From positions 69,370,609 through 69,434,608 of the forward strand of contig OX381709.1 of NCBI GenBank assembly GCA_947462335.1: a DNA stretch of 64,000 nt. The letters run 5' to 3'. Made by a program: the position numbers and the translations under genes. A model generated the notes under the pieces. The model was not told where the DNA came from and made no database searches. It saw only the letters and a list, made by a program, of their open reading frames with translations. Positions 46,186 through 56,417 of the stretch are shown here, one piece after another. The stretch is from Harmothoe impar. Lineage: Eukaryota > Annelida > Polychaeta > Phyllodocida > Polynoidae. The first letter of the stretch is position 1, and each line of letters begins with the position of its first letter.

Positions 46186-47550
46186 GCGGGTTGGAAATGA
46201 GAGGCAACTATGGTAATGCACCAGACAAAATATGGCAATATGGTAATGAGAACCAAATATGGTGATATATGTCATACCAAATATGGCAATATGGTAATGT
46301 TGCTAACCAAATAAGGTCATAGCAGATTAGAATGTGGGTAGGGTATTGACATGCATTGGATTCATGATCACATTTGTTAGACGTATGCCTACATGAGTGT
46401 ACTATAGATGCCTGTGGGCTTACTGTACCGACTTCAATGTCCCCATATGCTAATTCTTGGTCTGAATGTATACCCCTAATACATATGGGTATTAAACAGG
46501 TTGGGTACCACGCAGAGACAGGTACTCAAACTGCACTGTTCTTAAACACACACACACACACCCGTGTAGACATCTCTACACACTTGCCCACTTTTGTAAG
46601 GGGTGCCACATCTCTAAGAGTGCAGCACATGGAATCTTGAGGTCCGGAGTTTGATCCACACTTCTCTCCTCACTGTGTATACAACTGTGGTACGACCAAC
46701 CCCCCCCCCCCCCTCATATAGTACGGGAAATATACAGGGGCCCTAACTGATCTGTGTTATAATATTATGTGTATAGGGCCGGATCCTTACCCATCATGGC
46801 GATAAAGGCTATTATAACGTTTAAGGGCAACTATGTTGCCCGTAAATGGTTAACAAGTGATATTTTCTACAGGGTTAACGTATTGTGCTGCCCTTAAAGG
46901 GCTAACTCCACTCGCACCCAGTATGGTAACTAGACCCCAACATCTGCGGTCAGTCAATAACACAATATATACACAACTAGACTTGCCAAGCCAGTTTTGA
47001 AATTACAGTACCATCATCAACCGCAGGGATTTCTCTCTTTTGAAACCAACAGGGAGTATTCGACTAGTACATGTATACATGTACATGTACATGTCATTGT
47101 AAACAGTTATTCATCCTTGATTGATATTTTCTTACCCTCTGCACCCCACCAAACTTATAGACATGTCACTTTGACCGATGTATACAGTTATTTTTTAGTA
47201 ATCCGTTTGGAGACACCAGGTGACAGGCAAGGCTAACGCCCGGACAGTGTTTAACGCTATGTATAGTCCCAGTGGGCAGTGTGGTCACGTACACTACAGC
47301 ATCATGTATTGTACAGTAATATAATCCATCTATCCATATTTATCTTAACATGTGATATTCCGACAAAATGTACCTTTGTCCAGGTGTGAAAACAGGCCCA
47401 GAATTCTATATTTAATGTGTACATGATGGAGCAACGACTTTATAAAAGAGTATTGCTGAACCAAGTGTCAGGATTAGTCCCACCAGTCTAGGCTTTAGAA
47501 AGTGTAAATCTAATTAGTTCCAAAGATTATGATTGAGATATCTAATCTAA
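46186..47550. other. No gene seen; repeat fragments
   Basis: Includes a short tandem of CCAAATATGGCAATATGGTAA at 46220-46310, a decayed family A fragment at about 46785-46905 (GGCGATAAAGGC...CTGCCCTTAAAGGGCTAAC), a C12 run near 46702 and a TACATGTA-rich run near 47080. Confidence 0.55.
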
Positions 47551-47551
47551 C

Positions 47552-47665
47552 CCTTTAAGGTCAGCATGCTGATTTGGTACATTATGTCCTTTAGTTTCCA
47601 TGGTGCAAAAATGCAGCCATAGCAAGTAACTCGTGTATCATGCTGACCCTGTCTATGAGGTTGAG
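47552..47665. mobile_element. Family A MITE, left fragment
   Basis: CTAACCCTTTAAGGTCAGCA, GCTGATTTGGTACATTATG, AAAATGCAGCCATAGCAAGT, AACTCGTGTATCATGCTGAC. The left terminus is good and the right half is missing. Confidence 0.65.
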
Positions 47666-47669
47666 TAAA

Positions 47670-49220
47670 TGAACATGAACGCTTCAGGCATCGTTGTCTT
47701 GTAAGTTGTAGCCCTGTAGAACTGTAGCCATCAGCTGGTTACCTAACACTCTTTCTCATCCATGGGTTTATCACATTGACGGTTCATGTCTCATAATATA
47801 ATGGCTATGGGCGGGGGAAATTGTACAATTCAACTAGGTCCTCACTGTCAGACACTCCCACACACTATCAGTGGTTATTCCCCCTTAAACTACAGACTTT
47901 AGAAACATGGGCCAGGCCTGGCAGGCATGGATAGTGCGGATTGATTTCTGCCTTTCACGAACGCTGTGCACCAACAATGCTGGAGCCGTGTTGGGTCAGC
48001 CAGGGCGTGCAGGGGAAACCCCGCCGCACTATCTTGGCCATTTAACTTTTTTTTGGCGGGGAGATAAAGCTAATGGACGTTGATTTGCGGTTATTTAGCC
48101 CCTTGGTTTTAGGCTTCCTTGCACTTATTGCTAACTTGGTTGTTGCTTTTCCCCCTGGCACAAATTACCTTTTTATTAAAAGAAATTGTGTTTCAGAATA
48201 ATTTCTCAGAAATCCTTATGCTTGAAAAACACTCCCTTCTGGGTAGACTCTCTGACACATGATGATGTCATGATAAAGCACAGTATGTAAGCTTTTTAAT
48301 TAGAATATACTCCAGGGGAAAATACGTTATTAGAATAAACTTTGGCAGTGGCCTTTTAAAAAGAGAGCAACAACCTCTTATTGGTTAATATACTTTTGAT
48401 ATAAACAAAATACGTGTACACATTCAGAATGATGATGTGTATGTTTTATGGCAAACCCCTGTTCCCGCATGGGTTGATTGACCTTTCTAGGAATCATTGG
48501 AGTCGAATTTAATACCCGGGTATTAATATTCCACGAAAATAGATTTATATAACGCCCACCTGCCCGCATCGTCCAGTCAATGAACCGTCTGCTAATGATA
48601 GAGATACATCTACAGAAAGTTAAAATCATTTGATCAATTTATAACAAGGTAATTACTAAAAATACCCGCATGACACGCCTTTTGACTGTTATCCTAATGA
48701 AGTGGATAGCTTCCTGGTAATGGGAAAGAAAGAAGAGAGACAGGGAGACAAATACAGGGGAATATACAGATATGGGACAGAGGAAGAGAAATACCAAGGA
48801 GGACTATACATACACAGGGAGAGATAGAGAACGAGTGAAAATGAGTGAGAGCTAGACTTGAAGGAGAGAAAGGGAGGAAAGACCAATCAATAGAAAGTGG
48901 TTTTAATACAAAACACTGCGGTGTATTACAACCAGTTGGAGTGGACTCTAAACCTCCAGTGAAGTTCATAATTCCTGGAAGAGGCCCAGACAGTGGTACA
49001 ATAAGCCCACAGTATGTGTGTGTATCTCTGACGTCAAAGTCGTACCTGGCTGTTCAGCCCCTGGCCAGCAGTCACAAGTCGACTCTTGCCGACCTTTATA
49101 TGAATGAATAAACCCAGCTGCCCGCATGGCCCCCTGCTAATGGAAGAGATAAGTCGTCACCTCTGACGTCGATTCCCGTGTGGTAATTTAGTGGATTATA
49201 GTTAAATAAGAACTATATCA
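47670..49220. other. No gene seen
   Basis: Intronic (between KSR C1 exons) by position. Purine-rich GAGAGA tracts near 48720-48900 create Ser/Leu/Pro frames on the opposite strand. No supported exon. Confidence 0.5.
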
Positions 49221-49224
49221 AACC

Positions 49225-49350
49225 TCTAGGGTCGCCATGTTGCACGAATTAATGCATCAGTGGTGAGTTACTCATGCACCAGTGCTGCACCCATTTATAA
49301 TAATGACAAAGAGCAAACTGCATTAAACACTCTGTGGCCCTTAAATAGCC
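49225..49350. mobile_element. Family A MITE, decayed
   Basis: CAAACCTCTAGGGTCGCCAT, CGAATTAATGCATCAGTGGT, GAGTTACTCATGCACCAG, TGACAAAGAGCAAACTGCAT, TAAACACTCTGTGGCCCTTA. Order matches, identity is low. Confidence 0.5.
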
Positions 49351-49889
49351 TGAAATAGAAATAGAATGGAAATTGGAGAGCTCAAGGTATGAATAGATTT
49401 GGATACTGAATCTTAAAACAGTTTACCTAGGTTCAATTCACACACGGGTCACTTGTCATGTAAGATAAGTATAACATATGCCATAAATCATGTCATCATT
49501 TTTACAGCAATGTAAGACTCATCTTATGACATATTTCTTGTCGTGCAAGATAAGAAAATTTAATTATTAATTGTATTCTGGTAATCGCTTCTCATGCAAG
49601 GTGAGACAAAATAAAACGATGGAACCATAAAAAAAACGCGTTACATAAATACGTAAAGCTAAACAGACATGTGTATAAGGTATAACTGTATGCAGCATCA
49701 TGACCCGCCCCTGTCCGTATTGACGCCAATACTATACCAATACTGGGGTTCGCTGACCCCCAGAGTCGTATTGCGTATTGATATCAAGTGGGTGCATCCT
49801 CCCAGCCCCACACCTGTGTGTGGGGATACATTGTATATGAACCACACAATGTGATATACATATTTACCCTTGAATGGCTGTATGTTGCA

Positions 49890-50062
49890 ATTTTGGCCTC
49901 GTATTGCATGCATGCAGCCTTGTGAGTTACCTGCTGGCTTCAAGCATCATGCTGACCCTATAGGATTGTTACAGGGTTAAAGAGTCGGCATGATGCATTC
50001 ATGTATCATGCCTAGTTTATAGGACGCTGAAGCACTTTGATGTGCTGCCCTTAGAGGGTTAA
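49890..50062. mobile_element. Family A MITE, right two-thirds
   Basis: CGTATTGCATGCATGCAGCC, TTGTGAGTTACCTGCTGGC, AGCATCATGCTGACCCTATA, AGAGTCGGCATGATGCATTC, ATGTATCATGCC, GAAGCACTTTGATGTGCTGC and right end CCTTAGAGGGTTAA. Confidence 0.7.
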
Positions 50063-50871
50063 CCAAACAGCATGTGCCACCCCCATGTAGGCTACATGTA
50101 CAGTGTATAAGTGACTATGTATAATGCTGACTGTGCAGGAGTCGGTGCAGCTGCACCCCACCCCACAGCGGGACAATAGTACCACACTCAACTGTCAATG
50201 TTACAAAAGTTTGTCTCACTCAACATCCACTGTCAACCACCTGTTGGGTGTCCACAGAGGGGTCAGAGAGATAGTAACAGAGAGACAGAAAGAGAGATAG
50301 ATAGAGCGGGCAAAGCATAGAGTGGGTGAGAGAGAGGAGAGTGATAGGGAGAGCGAGATGTTTAGAGAAAGATAATGAGAACTGATGAACACAAAGGGAT
50401 ACGGAAATGAGGAACAGTTAAATATGTTATTTGAAATCGATTGTACTAGAACCAGGAGGTGATATCCAACAACGAGTCCAGTGGCCTCCGATGTCCTAGA
50501 ACGAGAATGAGAGATTGTCCCCCTATCTAGACACCAGTACTGCTACATAATCGTATATCCCTGCATGCTGACATATAAGTCATGCAGTACAGTGTACAAT
50601 AACTAAGCGCACAATGCCCCATATATTACCACCATCTCCCTTTTATGAAGCTATAATATAGGTATGCATGTACTGTGGTATTATATACCCCTCATCTGGA
50701 CTTACCCTGCACAGATTGATACTTATTTACCAACGGTACATTGTAAAGCATGTCAATAATAACGATTCTATTGCTCTACCCTATATCTTCAAGAAGCAGA
50801 TCATGAAACAACTAAATACAAGATAATGTATTATCGTTAATCGTAACCCTTATGTCTTCTTCTCTACTTAG

Positions 50872-50942
50872 GTATCGGTGTCATAAAAAATGTGCGGGTC
50901 ACAGTCACAGCAAGTCGCGGAGCTGTCACCGGTCACTTTCAG
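50872..50942 (+). CDS. ksr: KSR exon: second half of the C1 zinc finger
   Basis: A 71-bp exon between acceptor TTCTCTACTTAG and donor TTTCAG then GTAAGG. Its first base completes the Arg codon split by the previous intron; it then encodes YRCHKKCAGHSHSKSRSCHR and SLS, ending with one base. This supplies the His-x2-Cys pair and the last Cys of the C1 finger. The spacing between the last two cysteines is ten residues (CAGHSHSKSRSC), longer than the six or seven usual in C1 domains, because of a His/Ser-rich insertion. Phases with both neighbouring exons agree, which supports the gene model. The intron after it is 580 bp. Confidence 0.85.
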
Positions 50943-51329
50943 GTAAGGCAGACAGAAGTTGATTTATCATTTTATAAGATAGACAGCTGTAACTGCATTT
51001 TATATGCTGTAGATATTGAGGAAAAGACCCACACAAGTATACCTTATGTTTGTGGTAAACTATACAATTCCCACCCGCGGTTGGTTGACTTGGGGTTAAA
51101 CTGTGTGAGTAGTATACGATTTGGGATAAGTCTCAGGGAATCATCATTGCAAGTCAAGTGGTTTACGAGTTCCTCTCTCAATGTATCACTAGCCTTTTCT
51201 TGTGACCATTCACTCAAATTCATTCGGATAATTTTACATTGATAATGAAGTTATATATATCAGATATTTGGCGATCAGTTATCTCAACATTTAAGATATA
51301 AAAATTGACATGATATTGCCACATACCTA

Positions 51330-51442
51330 CCCAGTGGGCACACAATTTAGTTCAACATTGAATCAATATTGAATCAATGTTGAATCAACACTGACACCAT
51401 AATATTATATCAATGTTGATTCAATGTTCTCTGCCCACTGGT
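51330..51442. mobile_element. Family D MITE (CCCAGTGGGCA) in the KSR intron
   Basis: Ends CCCAGTGGGCACACAATTTA and TGTTCTCTGCCCACTGG are inverted and flanked by TA on both sides. The inside is a palindrome of TTGAATCAA and TTGATTCAA words. A decayed relative is at 17861-17960. Confidence 0.8.
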
Positions 51443-51522
51443 TATATTCATGCATTTTCCAAGTATTTATGCATTGTTCACACATATTACACTATATTAA
51501 TGCTTGTGTGCGTGACCTTCAG

Positions 51523-52548
51523 GAGAGGAGCACTGGACCAAGGTGCTTCAGGCTAACGAGGTAAACTCTAACCTGGTGGTGGTGCCGTGCCACCTCTCCT
51601 CCCGGGGCCCCCACCATGCCGCACCCCCGGGAGGCGCCGACCTCCCTCCCGGCGTCAAGTCACGGCACGCCTCCACCATCACCACCACCACCATGACGAC
51701 CGACGCGTCGTCCCCCAAGTGTGCCAAACCCCACAACCACCACCACAGCGGCGGCAGTAGTTACTTCCCTGTCGGAAGCAGTGCTAGGAATACCAAAGAC
51801 TCGGCGCCCGGCTCGCCCACCGCCTCTACCGTAGCGGCGGCGGCGGCTGCGGCGGCCATAGCGGGGTCGTCCACCTCGTCCAAGGACTCGTCCACCAATA
51901 TCTTCAGTACGTTGTACGACCGGCTGTGTCGCTGGATGCAGGCGGCGGGGGTGGGGACTAACCGGCGGGGGGACTCCCGGGGCGGCAGCCGCTCCCGGAC
52001 CCCCCGCACCCCCCGCAGCCTGTCCCGGAGCAGCTCAGTGGCCAGCAACAAGTCCCAGGACCTTTACCAGCTGCTCCACAACCTGCCGGACGACATCCAA
52101 CACAGTAACCGGCACGACCCCTCCTGTATCCACGCCTCCATCAGCTCGGAGGACTCTGAGCTGGGCTCGTACCACCACGCCAGCTTCTCGTCCACCTGCT
52201 CGTCACTCACCATCACGTCCAGCTCGACCACGTGTAGCGGCGACTGGCAGCAGCACACCAACAACTCCAACACCGACTCCTCCTTCCCGCCCAGCAACAT
52301 CTCCACCGGCTACTTCAAGGCGCCCACCACGCCGTCCTCCACGCGCCCCGGCCACAGGACGCGGCCGCAGTTCTTCTCTGTGGGCAGTAACACCGGGGGG
52401 CGCGGGTTGCCGCACACCAACCTCACCTTCACCATCAGCTGTCCGCTCAAGACCAAGCGGCAGTCCATGCAGGGGTTGGCTGATAACCGGGACCGCAGCA
52501 GTCTCTGCGCCACCTGGCCGCCCACCGGACGGAAGACCTATGCCAATG
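51523..52548 (+). CDS. ksr: KSR exon: long Ser/Thr/His/Ala-rich linker
   Basis: A 1026-bp exon that starts after GTGACCTTCAG and ends AATG before GTGAGT. Two bases join the G of the previous exon (Gly), and it stays open for about 341 codons, from GEEHWTKVLQANEVNSN to the end TGRKTYAN, leaving one base. This is the region between the C1 finger and the kinase-like domain, which is long, disordered and phosphorylated in KSR proteins. Visible features are HNHHHSG, an (Ala)8 run, RSRTPRTPRSLSRSSSVAS (basophilic and proline-directed sites) and many Ser/Thr clusters. The FxFP ERK-docking motif known from vertebrate KSR1 is not seen here. The exon is GC-rich compared with the introns, and no frame disruption is present. 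Confidence 0.85.
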
Positions 52549-54180
52549 GTGAGTCAACAAGTCATTTATTTTGCAGGGATGAAAGTCTTCAAATTTACCC
52601 CTGATTTCAAGCTTTTTCAGGGCACCACGACCTGTACTTAAATATAGAGAACCTATATTGAATTCTAATATTTACCGTGTTTTTCTTTAGATTGGGCACT
52701 TTCCTCCTTGATTTTGAAGGAATCCTTGTGGGATTTGCTCTATTCTAAGCTATGATTTCTTTCTAAATACTTTCACTTACCGGTAGTATCATATAAGTGC
52801 TCCAAGAAGGAGGTTCTGGGATGACAAAACACCTACCCAGGCTCCACGTACTGCTTCCTTACAGAACTAGATCAGAACAGTCTGTACATGTATGTTGACA
52901 ACCAATCTATATCTAGACCATCCAGGTATCCCCAGGTGTCACCACGATAAATTGAATGTAAACTGTCACAACATGAACTCGTATATCTACATTAAGGGGT
53001 CCACCTACTTATGTCGGTAAGTGGCCGGTAAGAAGACGCCTTAGTGCTTATAAATGGCCGCAGGAAGAAACCTAGAAAACTAGATCAGCATGGTCTATAA
53101 TGGTCCATATCTATAGCCCCGCCGTCCAGGTCTTGTGTGAGGAATGCTCTTTTATTGTGTGGGGTGTGTCGGGTATGTTTGTGAGGGGGAGGGGGCAGTA
53201 GCTTTGGGAATATCGCCCCCTTTTCAAGTGAAAATGTCAGCGCATGTTACTAAACATAACAGCTAGGGGTCAGTCAGATTGAACCCCTGCTGTCGGGGTG
53301 GGGAAGGGTACGGGAACATTTAGGTGCCCCCCCTTTAAGTATTGTTGGTGTGTACTGCATGCAGGGTCCACGCCTCATGCTGCATACCCAGCTAAAAAAA
53401 ACGTTATTTTACGTCAAAATAACGTTTTAAATTTTACATAACGTTATGTCATACTAAAGATCCTTAGAAAAACGTTGACATATAACGTTATATAACGTTA
53501 TAAAATGGTGTATAACGTTATTTGTTTACTGGGTACTTCGGCCTCCGGCTGAATCTGTCCTACACCATGATCCTACTGCGCCTCACTGCCCCCGCCCCGC
53601 ACTCAACCCCTAACCTGACAACATCCTCGTTACAAGAACCGCTGTTTTCAGAGCGAACTCTACTTAACGAGACTTGTTTTACAGAAAGGTTTGTGTGAGC
53701 TTTATTCCCAGAAATGGCGTATGCCAGTCACAGAACCCCAAATTCATAAGCACCGCATTTCTCTAAGGATCTCTGTGTTTTCCTGTAAGAGCGGATCCGT
53801 TTTAGACCCAAGAGTCAGGCATTTTATCAGCAAAGGACCAAATAGTCAGTTGAAAGTGGGTGTTTCTAAACGTTTCAACGAGGCTGGTGTTACCTTTTGT
53901 TTTGGCAAGTGGAGACCGTGTGCTCGTCCACAGAGCATCCACAGATGCTCTACCCGACCACCATGTGCGCACACGGCACGTTCAATACCATTGAACACGG
54001 CATCGATCTGTGCTGTTTTTGCGTATCGGTGTATCTTGTTCTGTCTCCCTATGCAGCAGTGTGGGCCGGGCTAGTGCCTGGGACGTCAAGTGTCGCCATC
54101 TGGTGTCGTGGGGTCGTGAGAGGGACGCTGGTTTCACGGCCATTCGGGGGCTATATTTAGAATAATATGTTTTATTGACT
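52549..54180. other. KSR intron, left part; no gene seen
   Basis: Start of the 10.3-kb intron. Apart from the inverted-repeat element at 53386-53534 nothing is supported. The 127-codon frame at 53691-54074 lacks splice context and domains. Confidence 0.55.
53386..53534. mobile_element. 149-bp MITE with ACCCAG/CTGGGT ends
   Basis: Ends ACCCAGCTAAAAAAAACGTT and AACGTTATTTGTTTACTGGGT are inverted, with TA at both borders. Inside are many AACGTTAT/ATAACGTT palindromes. The size and TA borders suit a Tc1/mariner-type non-autonomous element; this is inference. Confidence 0.7.
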
Positions 54181-54182
54181 AA

Positions 54183-54240
54183 AAGCCCTTTAAGGGCCAC
54201 ATAATGTTTCAATGCATGAATGCAGCCCTGGCGAATAAGC
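54183..54240. mobile_element. Family A MITE, left fragment
   Basis: GCCCTTTAAGGGCCACATAA, TGTTTCAATGCATGAATGCA, GCCCTGGCGAATAAGCC. Left end and first arm only. Confidence 0.65.
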
Positions 54241-54649
54241 CAAGCACCAAATGCAGTACACCCTGCCCGTTATCACGTTTATTGTGCTTTCATAGTCTAT
54301 TCTGTTACTGACAGGTACATTTATTAGAAAAAAATGATAAGCCATTGACTGACCCTGAAAGTTCACTTATTTTACATGAGCGAAATTATAATGGCCGACC
54401 CCTGGATACAATATCTTGGGGGTACAGCTCGAACCTCGTGTAGAGGGTACTGGGATAGCAAACCCAGAAATGTCCTCCCAGCATCTAGGTTTTCCTTGTC
54501 ACGTGTTGGGTTACCCATGTGTACGGTATTGGCATCCACCTTAAGGCCACAACAACCTGGTGTGTCTACTTGGGTCTACTTATCAATACTGCCCTATCCA
54601 CCACCCGCATTAAGACGGCCACAGATAACCTTGACATTATGACCCCTTT

Positions 54650-54920
54650 AATTGAGTGAGTGGAGAAAGACATGACAAAGTATATACTTTGGAATAATAA
54701 TGTTTAATTCTAAAGGATTAGAATGACCAACGACATTTGTATCACAACTTGTATGAATTAAACATGTTTGGGCCAGGCCCCACAATACCTTCCTGGAATC
54801 ACCCGACATATATTAATACAATTATTAATAACAAGAGAGTGGTATGACTGGTAGTAATATAACTATTGTATCATGACCAAGTAAATAGGTCAATGGAGTG
54901 GGACAATGATTTAGTAACCC
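54650..54920 (-). repeat. Ngaro split direct repeat B2 (3' terminus)
   Basis: 271 bp, identical by eye to B1 at 55152-55422. On the minus strand it starts GGGTTACTAAATCATTGTCC and ends CACTCACTCAATT. It is the distal end of the element. Confidence 0.92.
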
Positions 54921-54966
54921 TAGGGCATGTTGAGCATGCTCTAAAAGAAAGGGTGTGGTGGGTGGG

Positions 54967-55151
54967 GATTTACACCTGTGCGTCCTGTACGCCGTAGTAG
55001 TTCAAAGTGCTGGACAATGGCCGGCGCGGGCAAGATGGCGGCGGGTCACATGACCAGCTCATGAATATGTAATGAGGTCAGGACAGACTGACCGGGTAAC
55101 ACATGTCCACCTCCCGCCACTCGATTATGGCGCCATGTACCATGACTTCCC
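54967..55151 (-). repeat. Ngaro split direct repeat A2
   Basis: 185 bp, identical by eye to A1 at 60471-60655, lying directly next to B1 as expected for the internal B1-A2 junction used to regenerate a circular intermediate. Confidence 0.92.
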
Positions 55152-55422
55152 AATTGAGTGAGTGGAGAAAGACATGACAAAGTATATACTTTGGAATAAT
55201 AATGTTTAATTCTAAAGGATTAGAATGACCAACGACATTTGTATCACAACTTGTATGAATTAAACATGTTTGGGCCAGGCCCCACAATACCTTCCTGGAA
55301 TCACCCGACATATATTAATACAATTATTAATAACAAGAGAGTGGTATGACTGGTAGTAATATAACTATTGTATCATGACCAAGTAAATAGGTCAATGGAG
55401 TGGGACAATGATTTAGTAACCC
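55152..55422 (-). repeat. Ngaro split direct repeat B1
   Basis: 271 bp, identical by eye to B2. Its proximal edge overlaps the last codons and stop of ORF3, so the repeat begins inside the recombinase gene. Confidence 0.92.
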
Positions 55423-56414
55423 CCAAACCCTTTGGTCAGAGCATTAGTCACGGTCGTCTTGAACATGGTCTTGGGCGCGTATTTATACACGCTGCTGGAT
55501 TTCCACAGTCCATGGCTCTTGACTTCTTTGAGTTCGGCTCCTCCATGGGCGGCTGCTTGGGATGCCCCTCGGCGCAGGCCGTGGAGGCTATACCCGGCTG
55601 CATCTTTATATCCTGCGAGGGCTATACATTCCTTGAGGAGGCACTGCAGGGTCGGGGAGGTCACAACCTTGTATGTGTCCGCCCACACAAAAGCGGGGCA
55701 GTGGGAGGGAGCAGGTACGAGCAGTTTCATGAGTCTATAGGCTGCCACTGGGCAGTGTCGGCTTCCAGTAGGCAGTGGTTCCACTGGTAGGGCAGTGGGG
55801 GCAGCAGTAGTCTTGGTGCTCCGCAAGGTCACTACTAGACCAGAGCTGTCCCCTGTCACGTCCCCTCTCAGGATCCCATGCCCGTCTTCCCATGCACTCA
55901 CAGCGCATATATTCGAGCTCCTTAAGAAACAGAAGTACCCCAGTAATATGGCGGCTTTGGCTACTACACCTTTGAGTCCCTTTCTATCAAGGACATCACA
56001 GATGGAGGCGAGCATCTTCAAGTCTATAGCCGGGGCCGGACGAGGCACATGTGTGGACACGCGCTGTATCCCATTCATGAGTTCCTTTACTAGTCTGTGG
56101 TCAAATGCTGTGTCGTCGCCTCCTATGATTATCACCAGGTGGCGCGCCCCGCTGCATGAGTTCCTGACTGACGCTGGGGCCTTCACAGTGTTGGCGCGTG
56201 TCTGAAGGTAGACGCACACGTCGTCCACAGATGGCGCCATGACCGGCACACCGTATTCAAGGCAGAAGTTGTAGAAATGGGCGTATTGACGCTGCTTGTT
56301 CTTGTTTGTCGATTCCGTCACCGACCTGGAGCGGGTGTCCAGCATCTGCGCATAGATTGGGGATCCATGCCACCCTGCATGTGAAACAGAGACAGAGGCT
56401 GTAACAACAATCAC
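55413..56414 (-). CDS. Ngaro ORF3: tyrosine recombinase (integrase)
   Basis: A tyrosine recombinase that would integrate the DNA copy by strand exchange instead of a DDE integrase. The catalytic set is visible (numbering from the frame opening at 56414): Arg165 in GYFCFLRSSNI, Lys near 201 in LRSTKT, His278-x2-Arg281 in SLHGLRRGA, His301/Trp304 in SHGLWK, and a Tyr at 310 or 312 in SVYKYAP. All are intact. The frame opens right after the ORF2 TAG without an ATG; the first ATG is at 56345, giving a 310-residue protein beginning MLDTRSRSVTES. The codons before that ATG include TCTCTGTTTCACATGCAG, which looks like a splice acceptor. The frame is the same as ORF2. Its stop lies in repeat B1. Confidence 0.92.
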   Translation of the reverse strand: MIVVTASVSVSHAGWHGSPIYAQMLDTRSRSVTESTNKNKQRQYAHFYNFCLEYGVPVMAPSVDDVCVYLQTRANTVKAPASVRNSCSGARHLVIIIGGDDTAFDHRLVKELMNGIQRVSTHVPRPAPAIDLKMLASICDVLDRKGLKGVVAKAAILLGYFCFLRSSNICAVSAWEDGHGILRGDVTGDSSGLVVTLRSTKTTAAPTALPVEPLPTGSRHCPVAAYRLMKLLVPAPSHCPAFVWADTYKVVTSPTLQCLLKECIALAGYKDAAGYSLHGLRRGASQAAAHGGAELKEVKSHGLWKSSSVYKYAPKTMFKTTVTNALTKGFGGY

Positions 56415-56417
56415 GCT

